From: Dioszegia crocea
Lineage: Eukaryota > Basidiomycota > Tremellomycetes > Tremellales > Bulleribasidiaceae
Assembly (NCBI GenBank): GCA_001600615.1
Contig: BCKK01000006.1
Location: 1,054,001 to 1,118,000 of the forward strand
Length of the DNA stretch: 64,000 nucleotides
Direction of reading: 5' to 3'
A program made the position numbers and the translations under genes. The notes below the pieces were generated by a model. That model did no database searches. It was not told the DNA's origin and saw only the letters and a program-made list of their open reading frames with translations. Position 1 is the first letter of the stretch, and each line of letters starts with the position of its first letter. This document shows, in pieces, positions 37,716-49,670 of the stretch.

Positions 37716-39469
37716 ATGACTGACCGCTCCCCGACGTCGAACCGTCGAAGGCGGTCTTCGTCTGCATCGCCAGCTATTCCAGGTCCCAACTCATTGAGCC
37801 CGATGGTTACAGATCCAGCATTCGCCAACACGATTACCGAGTCCCCCCAGTCCACCTCAACATCTCATGTCTATCCCCCTATCGGCCTCCCACCGAAATC
37901 GTATCCATCTCCATATCTCCCTCGTACTCCTGTCTCCCAGACGCGGCAAAATGGGTCAAATGGGTCACACTACATAGAAGATAGCCTATCACAGGTTGAC
38001 GAAAGCGAAACGGACGAGCGCGAGTACCCAACAGTCTCGCAGAGCTCCAGAGCGCCTTTGCTTGTGGTAAAGGAGAAGGATTACGCGGCGGATGTGTCTG
38101 GGGAGGATGAGGAAGTAACAAAGAGTGGATTCAGGCGTAGTGATGGGCGGGCAGAAGCGGGTGAAAGGGATACTGGCGTTTTCAAATTCAATGATTCGCC
38201 ATTACAATCCCCTGTGCGAAGTACGGCGGCACAACCTCGCGTCATCCCTACGATAACCTCGCCTCTTCAGGCTCCAAAGCAAAGAACTGTCGACCCAAAC
38301 TTCTTACCCCGCCCTGGACCCGCAGACGCATACATATCCCGCTTCCTGTCCCCTATTCCAGCCTCGGCCGGGACCCAACCGCCGAGTCCAGAACCTATGG
38401 ATGGCCCCTCCACTTTCCTCCGTCCCTCAGCTCCACTACGCGCCACTTCTGCTCCAGGTGTACCACTGGCATCCCTCGTCACTTCGTCATTATCAGCTCC
38501 TAGCGGACCACCAATAGCGGACGAAGAGGCATCGGACGCCCACCCGCTGTTCAAAATCTTCTCAGCGCAGCTCGATGTCAGTGCAGAGGAGATGGTACGG
38601 CGGCTTAAGGGACATCTGGGCGATGTATTGAAGGTGCAAGATGAGATTGGGGATATGCATCTGAAGCTTGCGGGACTGGGAACGGAAAAACGAGATGAAG
38701 GGAGTTTGGGGCTTGGGATCAAGACGGATTCGACCACGGCGAAGGAGAATAGTGGGAAGGATGGTGTCAAGGAGATGATTGATCGAAGGGAAAAGGGTAT
38801 CGAGGAAATCATGCAGAAGGTCAGTAAAAGGTTTTGACCTGGTTTCGCTTAGGGACTGAGCTGATCTTTCAGTTGGGTTCCCTATCCGACTCTTTACGGC
38901 AATATCACCATCTCGGTACACCTAAAATGTCCTTCCCTCCTTCATCCAAACCATCATCTGCATATCCCTACTCCCCTTCCCCAACACCTCTCACTTCCCA
39001 TCCTCCCCCCTTTCCCGCTACTTCAGCCTCTCAATCATCACCCACATCCTCTGCCAATAGGCATCCTCCGGGTCATCCGCTCGGAAGCCCACCCAAAATT
39101 CACTCTCAGCATGGGGAGAGCAGCCGACTTGGGCCACTGAGTAGCACCAATACGACCAATGCGGGCTTACGAGGCCTCACCCCAACATCGCCAAAAACAC
39201 AACAGAGACACGCGCCAAAGATACCTTCGAACCTTGACCAGGTGACTACTGCCGATGAGGAGGAAGAGGAGGAGATTAAAGAAAGAGATTTTGGAGCACA
39301 GGCTATCGGGAGGAACGGCGGGTCAAATGCAGTTCTTGGAAGGGATAATCATCCGGACGAATTGAAGAAGGGGGATATTTGGATGGAGAGCAAATCGGCG
39401 GATCTGGGAGGAGGGGAGGAATATCATTCTAGTCCAATGGAAATGGCGGATAGATCTAGGCCATGGTAG
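37716..39469 (+). CDS. Hypothetical protein with disordered flanks and a central helical segment
   Basis: Two exons, 37716-38819 and 38873-39469, encode 566 residues. The 53-nt intron (GTCAGT...CTGATCTTTCAG) joins the frame MQK|LGSLSDSL; without it the first frame would stop after KRF. The N-terminal 270 residues are Ser/Pro-rich with SP sites. A central region of about 90 residues, HPLFKIFSAQLDVSAEEMVR, LKGHLGDVLKVQDEIGDMHL and RREKGIEEIMQKLGSL, is predicted helical and probably coiled-coil. The second exon is disordered, with a Glu run (DEEEEEEIKERDFGAQ). No known domain. The central amphipathic region with a disordered remainder suggests a scaffold or complex subunit. Confidence 0.6.
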
Positions 39470-39545
39470 GCATCTTCAGGTGTGCAAGTGTACAAGGACG
39501 TTACCGTCGTAGCCTTATATAATTGTATGACTGAGGGCAAGCAGT

Positions 39546-42500
39546 CTAATTATATCCTTCGGTCCCAAGTTCCGACGTGACTTCAGATTGTGAAACCGCC
39601 GTTTCGACATCCCCACCATCAATATCCTCACTCCCTCCCCAGCTTTGTCGAGACAAATGACTCTTCTTTCCCCGCGTCGCATCCGTCCAAGGTTTGACAG
39701 GACTCATACTGTGCAACTCCCTCTCTCTACCACTGCCCCTCATTACAGATCCAGCCGGACTATCACCGACTGAAGAAGCAGATGTTCCCGGTGGGAATTT
39801 CTCACGAGTCATATTCAGTCCGGAGGGGGAGTGGAAAGTGTAGCTGGCCTGTCTAGAACCAACTCGGGAGTTGTTGAATGTTGTTGTACCCGATGGAGGG
39901 TAGCTTGAGTTGGGGCCTGTACGGTAGGATGGGGCGGGAGCCGGAGGGGTCGGGGAGGACAGGGTCAATAAGAGAGATTTGAGATTTGGGAGTGTATGTC
40001 GGCGATCGACTAGGCGGATGTTGGCTTCTTGCATGAGCTGTAGTATCAGCAAAGGTCTTCATGAGAGGTACTGGAGTGTGCCTACCAGTTCGATATTGGT
40101 ATTGAGCAGGAAAACGGCATAGTCAAACCGATACCGCTCGACGCCTTTGGTGTACAGCGGGAACCTAAGCAATCAGCTTTAGTCAGTCGAGATCTCACTA
40201 CACGTCGAGAAACTCACGATCTCGGTCCCTGCATGACGGAAACCACATCCCTGACCAAACTCCTGCTCCCGGCACAAGTAATAGGATAAACCAAACCCCC
40301 TGCTCCGGGCCCATTCCCACCTAAATCTCCAAGTATATGAACCACCATAGCCACATAACCCAAAGCGGCAGCTGTAGTCTTTTCGTCCACTTTCACTCCG
40401 TCGGGCAGTATCGCTGCTGGCAAGAAAATAGGAGGTGCGGGATCTTTACCGGATGGGATAGGAAGTGGGACGGAGAGTATACCGTAGAGCAGTATAGAGG
40501 GCGAAAGGGGGAGGATAGGAAAGAGTGCGTCAAGTGTTTGAATGTGGTGTGCGCGATAATGATGTATTTGGGGAATGAGGGCATTACGGCTTGATCTGAA
40601 CTGTCAGCGGAGCCAAGTTTGGTGTAAGAAAATCGTACTGGGCAGTATATATAGCTTCGTCAAGCTGTACAGCGTAAGACCGGTCGATATTGTCCCGTTC
40701 TTCGGCGTGTGCCAATGCTTCGCGTCGGTCAGATACTGCTTTGCGGCGAAGAGTAATTGTGACTTCAACTACTTGTATCAGCGAATGTACGACGACAGGG
40801 TCTGAGAAGATGTGCTGGACTAACCCTCGCGTGATATCTTGTCAACCTCATCAATCTTGCTCTGGATCCACTTTACTCGTTCGGATCGTTCGTCAACTTC
40901 ACGGCGCTGATGGAATCAGCATAAGGCTGGATTCGAGGACTGACTTCACTTACGAGTGCTCGCCGGTCTGCATCATGTCGTAACAGCTCGTCAACCTTGC
41001 CTTTGACCACCTCAATATTTTGCCTCGTATCTGCAACTACCATCTGGCCATGAACCAACCTACCCTGTCAGCTTTACTTCGAGGCGAGTGAGCAACGTCA
41101 AACTCACTGATGCAGACTACCAACTCCAGCACCCTTCTTCATCCTAGTTTCCCTCACACTCCGCTCCATCACTCCTCGGACTGATACCCCTCTTCTTCTT
41201 CCCTTGGGCTCGACTCCATTCTCTCCCACCATTTCCTGAGAATTGCCGTTCTTTGAATCCTCGGGTATGCAATACCACATCCCAGTATCCCCTTTCAGAC
41301 TAAACTCCAGCACATTCTCTCTCGTCTGCACATCCCTCTCGCCTCGCCTCAATTCAGTCAAATCAATGCGCCCACCAATATCGGGCAAGAGGGTCCATCC
41401 AGCCTCGATATCCTCATACCACACCTCGACCACTACTTCTTGCGATGCCAGCTCGGAAGTAGACAGCCAAGACGCAAAATCCGATTCGGGCGATAGAGAG
41501 GGGAAGGCCGGGTAGGACGACGGAGGATGGATGGGGGATAAGAAGAATGGGGCGGTCTTGTCCGTCTTCGACTTTCCCGAGGGAGCAGGATCAGTCGTGG
41601 GAGAAGGGACAGTGCCCGGAGAATGCTCCGTACCGGAGACGCCGTTTAGGAGGGGCGACCGGTATGATCCTCTCGAGATCATCGATACTGGACGTCCGGG
41701 CGGACGAGTCCGTCCGACTTCACTTCCCGCGCGGACCAACCGAGGTGGTCTCTGGCCCAATTTTTGGAGAGTACCAGCATTCGTTCCCGATGTATCAAGA
41801 TTATCGAGGTGGCCCAGACCGCCTTTAGAAGTCGTGGGCGAAGGGAGGGTATTGATTGAGGCAGTCCGGCTTCGTGGAGGTGTCCCACCATTCGAAGACC
41901 CGGGACTGGTCCGGCCGTTCGGTTTGGATTGAAAGATCTCCATTGACGTCGACCGAGAGGGTCTTGTCTGGATGACGGAGGTAGTTCGACGTAGATGCCC
42001 ACCCTCCTCTGGCTGCACCGCCTTGCCTTTCCCCTTGATATCCACCTTATCGCCATTCGAGGCATTCGGGTTGGAATTCGAAGCCTCCCGAGCTGGCGGG
42101 AGGCGGAAAGCCATGAAGCATCGGGCCAGCTGTCGTCTTTGGACCCCAGTTCCCTCGTCTATCTCCGGCACGACCTCTTCCGCCGCAGATTTTGCGTGCT
42201 CCCTATCATGATCCAAAGCTTCACCCGCGAGTGTCCGAGAACGAGGTCGAGTCACACGTTCTTTATTACTGTGCAAAGTACTCGTCGAACCTCCCTGATC
42301 TGGCCCAGGCGCCAGAGTAGCATTACTCCCCGCGCGTTCTCTCGTTGAGCGAGCCCCAAAGTCTTCGAGACCCGATGATGAGATCCGTCTTTCTCGCCTT
42401 GAAGGCCTCTGAGATGCTGAAGAACCCGTTCGACGAAGTGTGGATACCCCCGGGGAGCTGGACAGGCGGGATGATTCGCCTAGGAAATAACCGTCCTCCG

Positions 42501-42772
42501 GAACTGAGTGGGATGTCTCGAGTGACGGGGAAGTTTTCGTCTTCGACAGGAGAGCGAGAGATTGTGGGAGAGTCAATTGACGGATCCGAACTCTGCGGTG
42601 TTAGCTTTGGTCCCAGATAGAGGTTAGAGCCGTACCCCGTAATGGACCGAATTCGAGGCTGCACAATTAGCTCGACGATTCTAGTTGGATCCCGAGGCAG
42701 AAAGCTCACTGGATCTCCCATTCCCCACTCGTCTCCACCAGATGCCGCCGCTTGAGCCGTTCCAGGCTCCAT
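39546..42772 (-). CDS. UVRAG/VPS38-like subunit of the class III PI3-kinase complex
   Basis: Nine exons: 42710-42772, 42636-42658, 41108-42592, 40954-41059, 40825-40906, 40639-40768, 40218-40595, 40086-40164 and 39546-40037, giving 945 residues. Vps38/UVRAG joins Vps34, Vps15 and Atg6 in PI3-kinase complex II for endosomal sorting. Family features: an N-terminal PRIRSITGVRIRQLTLPQSL string across the first two introns, a C2-like segment (EVVVEVWYEDIEAGWTLLPD, GMWYCIPED), a coiled coil (RQNIEVVKGKVDELLRHDAD, REVDERSERVKWIQSKIDEV), and the conserved C-terminal domain FPLYTKGVERYRFDYAVFLL with NTNIELLMQEANIRLVDRRH. A long disordered Ser/Arg-rich insert is specific to this lineage. The true N-terminus is split across short exons of 63 and 23 nt, and ATG 42772 is chosen because the spliced product gives the family LRS-I-L motif. 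Confidence 0.85.
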
Positions 42773-43375
42773 GATCCCAGCACAGACTCCGTACTTAGGG
42801 GCTGTGCACGCTATGAGGTATCTACAGGCTGTTGTCATATGGCTGAGCTTGCAGAACAGGCCGGGAATGGAGATCGTCTGATCTCCGTTGATGATGCCGA
42901 AGCCGGCCCGGGCGGTGAGCCAACGGTGAGCAGACCCTTTCTGACGGTGACAACGCACTTTTGACATGACCTTGCTCTTACTCGTATCTCGCTATGTTGA
43001 GCGCACTCGCCTCTAGGTTCTGGACTGTCCACGCCGCGTATGATCTACGAACATCGAGATTTCGAACAGTGGAGACTTCGACGCTCCCATCGGCACTCCA
43101 CTCAAAGGACCTTTGGGTGTTGTCATGTGTGTGAGACCCACACCTCCGAGTCTTGAGGCCGCCTATGCCGCGCGATGGACCTCTAGTTCATTCAAAGGAA
43201 GTCAAGGGACATGCGAGAAGTTTTAAATCAGCACAATTGGACTTCCTTTGTTTACCTTTTTCGCATTGAGCCACTAATTAGTCCTTGCTCAATCTCTGAC
43301 TATCATAAGCAGACGCCAGATTAACAAGTCCACGCTCACTTCGGATACTCGCTTGCAGACCTACGCACAATCACG
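42773..43375. other. Divergent promoter region
   Basis: Lies between the UVRAG-like gene and amidase copy 1. No coding signature. A pair of CTC/TTCATTC-rich stretches near 43170-43200 is all that stands out. Confidence 0.4.
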
Positions 43376-45265
43376 ATGTCCAGAGATATCCTGAAGGCAG
43401 CCTTGTCAACAAAAGGCGGCATCCCGACCGCGCTCAATCTCCTTCAGACGTCGATTGGAGAGCTCTCCGCATTGCTCACTAAAGGAAAGATCACCTCGGT
43501 CAGCCTCGTCGAGGCCTACATCGGTGAGTTATTACCTCACATATGCACGTCGGCCGGGCTGACAAACTCAGTGAATATCGAGCGGAACAATACTCAAAAC
43601 CTATGTCTCAGAGCCATCATCCAAGTCGCGCCCATCGACTCCGTCCTCAGGATCGCCAAATCACTGGATGAAGAACGTGAGAAGGGCACTATCAGAGGGC
43701 CCCTTCATGGTATACCCATCTTACTCAAGGATAGTATCTCGACTGATCCGGAATTGGGTATGGATACCTCAGCTGGCAGTACTGCACTACGTGAGTTCAT
43801 AGCTCGCCATGCTCACAAGTGATACCTTACTCATGGATCAGAGCAAAGTGTCGTCTCGGGCGATGCCGAGGTCGTCAAGAGATTGAGGGCAGCTGGAGCG
43901 ATTAGTGAGTGTAAGCGGTCGGTTCTGTTGCTGATGTCTAGTTCTGGCTAAAACCAATCTCACTGAACTTTCAAGCTATCAAGGTCTCGGAATGCCTGTT
44001 GGCTGGTCAGCCGTCGGAGGTCAATGCTCTTCGGCCTATTTGGAAGGTGGCGATCTGACTGGAACTTCGGCTGGGAGCGCTGTCGGCGTGTGCGCGGGCT
44101 TTGGGGCCGCGGCGATCGGTGTTGAGACATTCGGCTCGATAGTGAGTTCCGACGTACCGAGCTACGACATGTTGTGGAGCTGACATAGTAGGTCGGTCCG
44201 GCTAGTCGGTCTGCGCTGTTCGGCATCAAGCCAACCAATGGCCTCGTGCCGGTCGAAGGAGTGGTGCCCATCTCGTGAGTCTCGATCAAGGGGTCCCAGA
44301 CTGATTGGCCTAGCTCTGAGCGAGACTGCATTGGGCCGATAGGTTTCACCGTTGCAGATGTTGCTGCTGTTTTGGATGCCATGACCGATAATGATGGAAA
44401 GTACGACCAACATATGCTCTCAAAGCTGATATTAGATATCTCCGCGCTGCCAATCTACCTAGACTTCAGGGTATCAAACTCGGTCTGGTCCGACAGCACT
44501 TCATAGACGACAGCCCCGTTCGTTGGATCAGACCCGGATCTTTTCCCGACCAATGCGTTCCAGTTGCCCTTGCCGCAATGGACAAAATGCGCGATGCCGG
44601 TGCCGAGATCGAAGATGTCAATATGGACCTCGACATAGCCGACATGAACAACTTTCTCGAGAATCAATGGGCGGTTTTCTCATCCGATTTTAGGGAAGAC
44701 TTTACGAAACACCTCGAGCAGTTAAAAGAAAGTCCAGTGAGGAGCATAGAGGAATTGGTGAAATGGAATGAGGATCACGCGGTACGTTCAAATGCCTCCC
44801 ATGCGACCATTGTTGACTTTCAGGCGATCGAATTACCACCCAATGCGCCCAATCAACAAAGGCTGATCGCTGCTCTCACTGCTCCTGCAAGGTCTTCAGA
44901 AGAATATCAACAAGCCAAAGCTGTGTGCATGGAAATGGGCGGTACCAAAGGGTTCGACTACATTTTCGACAAGCACGACCTCGACGCCGCTGTGTTCGCT
45001 CTAGACCTAGGCTATGTTCACATGCTTCAAGGTCCCAGAGGTTACCCTTCGGTGAGTACTTGCCTCGACTGAGTTGACTTTGACAGGGTGTTGCTCCGCT
45101 TGGCGTTTACGAGAACGGGGTGCCGTTTGGCCTTCTATTTGTAGTCCGTCCTCATCAGGAGGAAAAGCTGATCAGCATCTTGTGAGTCAAGCGCAAGATT
45201 GAGGCTCATTCAGATCCCGGTTCGAGGAGATTATGCCAAAGAGGACCATTCCCAAGTCTTTGTAG
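43376..45265 (+). CDS. Amidase-signature family protein, copy 1
   Basis: Ten exons, 43376-43523, 43572-43790, 43842-43904, 43942-44141, 44192-44274, 44314-44400, 44436-44781, 44824-45051, 45087-45181 and 45214-45265, encode 506 residues. Amidase-signature enzymes hydrolyse amides with a Ser-cisSer-Lys triad. Lys102 is in GIPILLKDSI, the cis-Ser186 in GTSAGSAVGV, and nucleophile Ser209 in ETFGSIVGPAS; spacing (84 and 23) fits known enzymes. Other family blocks are NLLQTSIGELSALL, RGPLHGIPI, LFGIKPTNGLV and GVYENGVPFGLLFV. A C-terminal cap-like region with DKMRDAGAEIEDVNMDLD and KHLEQLKESPVRSIEELV follows. No signal peptide, so probably cytosolic. Substrate unknown (small amide or peptide amide is possible). 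Confidence 0.9.
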
Positions 45266-45640
45266 CAGTAACCCATCATGCAGATCTCTTGCTTGATGTT
45301 CACTCGATAGTGCTTCACTTTTACTGTTGTCTACAGTCAGATGAAGTGTCAGGCTCTTCGCTCTAGCCTAAAGTCCACCCACGCGGGTGGGCTTTTTGGG
45401 TGGGCTTTTAGGAGTGGGCGATGCGCTTTTTGGAGATTGGGACGGCCTTTGTCAAATCATGTACGTGTACCTCCTTCAAAGGATGTCGGACAAAGGACGT
45501 TGGACTGGTACAAAATGTGCCTCCTTTGTGTTAGGTGTAGCTGCTTACTAGCTCGCTCCCGCTCTTACCACCTCAACATTATCAATTCGGCCCTTCTCAC
45601 TTATCACCAGATACTGCACAAATCCTTATCTAAATTGACA
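45266..45640. promoter_or_regulatory. Amidase intergenic region with two GATAAG sites
   Basis: This spacer leads to amidase copy 2. Two CTTATC strings (GATAAG on the minus strand) lie at 45600-45605 and 45625-45630, within 45 bp of the ATG. GATA sites of this kind are bound by nitrogen-catabolite regulators in fungi. A short hairpin with a T-run (cccac-gcgg-gtggg, about 45378-45400) lies near the 3' end of copy 1. Confidence 0.45.
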
Positions 45641-47484
45641 ATGTCCAGCTTTGCCCAACAGATAGACCTGGTCCCCGTGCAAGGAGACGGGTTGCCGAAC
45701 TCTCTCAACCTCCTTCAGACCTCGATTTCGGAGCTCGCAGCATTGCTGGATGGTGGAAAAATCACCTCAGTTGGTCTTGTCAAGGCATACATCAGTGAGT
45801 TTGGCCCTGCTTTGAAGTGCTTGGCTGTGCTGACCTCTGAGCGAGCATCCAGCGCGACAATGTCCAAGGATTGGGCCTCCAAGCCATTATCCAAGTCGCA
45901 CCGATCGAGTCTGTCCTCAAGATTGCCAAGTCACTAGATGAGGAACGTCGGAACGGAAATGTCCGAGGACCTCTGCATGGAATCCCCATTTTGGTCAAGG
46001 ATAGCATAGCCACCGACCCAGAGTTGGGCATGAACACCTCGGCTGGTAATACCGCATTGGGTGAGTGATTCTCTGAGGTCCGTTTTGATACTGGCTGACA
46101 CATTAGAGCAAAGTGTTGTGTCCGGTGATGCTGAAGTGATCAAGAGATTGCGGGCGGCCGGAGCGATTGTCCTGGCCAAAGCCAACCTTACCGAGTTTTC
46201 AGGGTATAAAGGAGAAAATGTCCCTCTTGGCTGGTCGGCTGTGGGCGGTCCTTGCACATCACCCTATATCACGGGCGGGAACTTGACTGGCAGCTCGGCT
46301 GGAAGTGCTGTAGGAGTCTGTGCAGGTTTCGGAGCTGTAGCAGTCGGTGCTGAAACTGCGGGGTCTATAGTGAGTTCACTTACTGGAGAAGGGATGCAAG
46401 GCTAAATGTCCAGGTCGGTCCTGCCAGTCGATCGGCGCTATTTGGGATTCGGCCAACAAATGACTTGCTCTCAAACAAAGGGGTCGTTCCTGTCTCGTAG
46501 GTCAAGTGTCAAGTACCAAAGCTGAATATACCAGGTCTGAGCGGGACAGTGTAGGCCCCATGGGCTTCACAGTGGCAGACGTCGCCATTGTCCTCGATGC
46601 TATGGCGGATAACGATGGCAAGTGAGTTAAAGTGTTCTATGGGAAGCTGATCAGATATCTCCGCGTCGCCAAATCTCCCCAGCTCCATGGATTGAAGATC
46701 GGTCTTGTGCGTCAACACTTCATGGACGACAGCGAGGCACGCTTTCTCCGACCCGGATGTTTTGTTGATCAATGTTTCTCTGCAATTCTACTCGCGACGG
46801 ACAAAATGCGGGAAGCGGGCGCCGTTGTCATGAACGTTGAGATGAACCTCACCGCATCCGACATCAACACCTTCATAGATAGCCAAGGGTTTGTTCTCGC
46901 AGGCGACTTCCAGGCGGACATGACGAGATACCTCGAAGAGCTGAAGGAGAGCCCAGTGAGAACCTTGGAGGAGTTGGTGCAGTGGAACAAGGATCATGCG
47001 GTAAGTTGCCGAGGCTGCCAAAACTGACGTCTAGGCTGAGGAATTGCCACTCATGGCACCTGACCAAGCAGATCTCATCGGAGCACTCACTGCGCCCAGC
47101 AGAGATTCTGAGGAGTACCGAAAAGCTTCAGCTCAGTCATCGGAGATCGGCGGCACCAGAGGTTTCGACCATATCTTCGACAAGCACGATCTCGACGCCG
47201 CCATCATCCCGATGGATTTCGGTCATTCTAGCTTCCTTGCCGGACCCAAGGCTTACGCTTCAGTCAGTGTTTAGATGGCCGTAGGCTGATCGTGATAGGG
47301 CGTTGCTCCGCTTGGTATCTACGAGAACGGCGTGCCGTTCGGCCTACTCTTTGTGGTCCGTCCATATCAAGAGGAGAAGCTGATTAGCGTCCTGTGAGTG
47401 AATGGCGTAAACTCAAGCTAATTCAGATCTCGATATGAGGAGATCATGCCCAAGAGGATCACCCCCAAGTCTTTGCAGCGATGA
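45641..47484 (+). CDS. Amidase-signature family protein, copy 2
   Basis: Nine exons, 45641-45794, 45842-46060, 46107-46369, 46414-46496, 46535-46621, 46655-47000, 47035-47262, 47299-47393 and 47427-47484, encode 510 residues. Exon lengths match copy 1 exactly (219, 83, 87, 346, 228, 95), except that exons 3 and 4 of copy 1 (63 + 200) are fused here into one of 263 nt. The triad is kept: Lys104 in GIPILVKDSI, the cis-Ser in GSSAGSAVGV, and the nucleophile Ser in ETAGSIVGPAS. The rest aligns closely, including RSALFGIRPTNDLLSNKGVV and FDKHDLDAAIIPMDFG. Head-to-tail with copy 1. Two GATAAG sites just upstream suggest nitrogen control; this is inference. Product probably cytosolic. Confidence 0.9.
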
Positions 47485-48051
47485 TCCGTATGCAGACCCT
47501 TTGTTCCATGATCTGACATTTGTGTCGAGAGCATCAGGCTGAAGTACCACTGCGGAAGAGCGGCTCGTCTCGACTGTTCTAGGCAATCTGACGAGGAGAC
47601 TCCCTGCACCCAATAACATCGTCCAGGTATTGCTCTCGTATGTACAGCGCTCATGGCCCTACTCGCGTAGCTCCGAGTGTAGCATCTTGGGAGACTCGGC
47701 CATCGGGCTTGTTGGCCCACCCGGAGATCGCCGAGACAGCGCTGACACCAGTGCGGACGGCGGTGAGAGCCTTGTTGATGGCAGCGAGCATCGTTCAGAC
47801 ACCATCTTGCAAATCAGTACACTAGACCTTAGATGATATAGACCTAGAAGGCACGGCTCTGTCAACAAATCGAAACAAGACACTGTTGGGGCGGAATCCG
47901 GGAGTCACGCTTCGACATTCTAGCACCTTCGACCATACTTCGGCTATCCCTTGGCAGCGATCTGTGCCACAAGCAGAGCTCAGAGCTTCCTCTGCCCATC
48001 GACAATCCGCCTTAGCACATCAGCCGATACCCAATATCAGCCCTGCCCAGT
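47485..48051. other. Intergenic region with one possible small minus-strand ORF
   Basis: No amidase remnant is seen here. A 46-residue minus-strand ORF at 47651-47791 (starting MLAAINKALTAVRTGVSAVS, ending ATRVGP) has a regular helical look but no known relatives and no additional exon; it may be chance. Confidence 0.35.
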
Positions 48052-49670
48052 ATGGCAAACAGACAATCCACACTGCCGCGCAGTGGGATGCCTATATGTG
48101 AGTTGACAGTCTTGCTAAGCTACGTGGCCGCTCGGACGTTTAGCATTAGGCTGACTGTCGATAGTATCCGGACCACCGCCAATATCAGAATCTGAGAGTA
48201 AGCTGTGCTGTAGTACAGGTCGCACATGTGCTGACGTTTCAAGATTGCCGACAATGTACGAAGCCCTTCAATCCCTTTCTCCGACGCGCTCACGCATGCG
48301 GTCACTGCGGATACGAATACTGCTCGACCTGTATATCGGATGGCCAGGCTCTGATGCCTCGTCGGACAAGCCAGGCGAGCTCATCGGCCCGACAGGGGTC
48401 CAGCAGCGGAGGCGGGGCCAGCGCGTTCTTCTCTGAACTGAGGGAAGGGTTTCGGGAGGTTGTTGGGCTGGACGAGCCTGCGGCGCCAGGATATGACGTG
48501 GAGAAAGTTTGTCTGCCTTGTCTCGGAATGCTGCAGGGTGAGTCAGCCGGACTGTCAATCAGAAGGATTCGTAGAGCTGACTGCCCAGTCACGGCGGCTT
48601 CTGTTCCCGTCCTACGATCGTTACCGCTGAAGCGGCTCAAGGAATATCTGGCAGCGTACAGTATCCCCCTTGTTGGACCGAAGGAGAAGGACGATTTTGT
48701 TCAGGCTGTTGTGAAGGCACGTAATGTCGCTACTGGATGTTTGTCTCCAGAAGCAGAGGTGAGATTTGATTCTGACCATATCCTAAAAGGGGACAACAAC
48801 TGACCAAGCTAGAGCTACTATCGTCGCAAATCCGTTCCGAAGGGCGGACAGCCTTCGACATCATCACCAGCACCTGCACCTGCTCCACAATCTCGTCCAC
48901 GTCCTCCGCCGCCACAACAGGCCCGTCCACCACCTCCCGCTCAGCCCATATATAGTCCGCCGCCACCACATACGAACCCCACACCTCGGCCTCAGCCCAC
49001 GCCGCCTCGACCCGCAGCGCCGCCAAGAGCTGCAGCCCCACCTGCCAAAGCGAAGACGCCGCCGCCGCCCGTCCCCACAATCCTATCTCTCGTCAGCCTG
49101 CCGAAGAGCTACCTTGCTAGTCTCAGTATAGGCACATTGAAGGCGGTCTTGTATGAGAATCACGTCCGAGTGGATTTCAGTCAGGTTCTAGAGAAGTGAG
49201 TTCGGTGGATCTTTGGGGGTGGGAATTGTGCTAATCTCTTGCAGAGAGGAATTGATCAATCGTGTACATGAGCTCATCATCGACGAGCGTAAACGCCTCG
49301 AACGTCAACGAATCGAAGAGGAACGACTGTCCAACCCAACACCTGCTGTTCCTATTCCGGCTACAAGGGACACATCGGCCGACATTGCAGAAGGGACTCC
49401 GCCGACAGATAAGCCAGTACCGACGGGTCCGATGCCCGAAATAGATCGCGGGCTGTGCGTTGTGTGTCAGGATGAGGAGGCTACTTTGGCGGTGGTGGAT
49501 TGTGGACATTTGGCAATGTGTGCTCGTGAGTTCACTCAAACCCGCTTGACACAGACAAGGCTAAAAGCATAGCTTGCTCCGACCTAATCATGGCTACAAG
49601 CCAAGAATGCCCACTTTGTCGGACGAGGATAGTCACCCCACAGCGCCTTATACGGATATATCGGGTGTAG
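48052..49670 (+). CDS. FYVE-like, SAP and RING-finger E3 ubiquitin ligase (RNF34/CARP type)
   Basis: Seven exons, 48052-48097, 48165-48197, 48244-48537, 48589-48758, 48813-49195, 49245-49525 and 49573-49670, encode 434 residues. Domains in order: a FYVE-like zinc finger (CRQCTKPFNPFLRRAHACGH, CGYEYCSTCI, later KVCLPCLGML), a SAP-like segment (SVPVLRSLPLKRLKEYLAAY) and a second SAP-like stretch (SLPKSYLASLSIGTLKAVLY, KEELINRVHELI). A Pro-rich linker lies between them, and a C-terminal RING domain reads CVVCQDEEATLAVVDCGHLA, then MCAPCSDL and ECPLCRTRI. This order matches metazoan RNF34/RFFL (CARP1/2), which ubiquitinate caspases and p53-pathway proteins. The FYVE-like finger here lacks the basic R(R/K)HHCR signature in strict form, so lipid binding is uncertain. 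ATG 48052 is chosen because it gives an open frame through the next two short exons; the upstream frame at 47886 has no ATG. Confidence 0.82.

Noticed and set aside
47886..48101. Alternative 5' exon for the RING ligase
   Set aside because: The frame has no ATG and hits a stop in the next exon when spliced.
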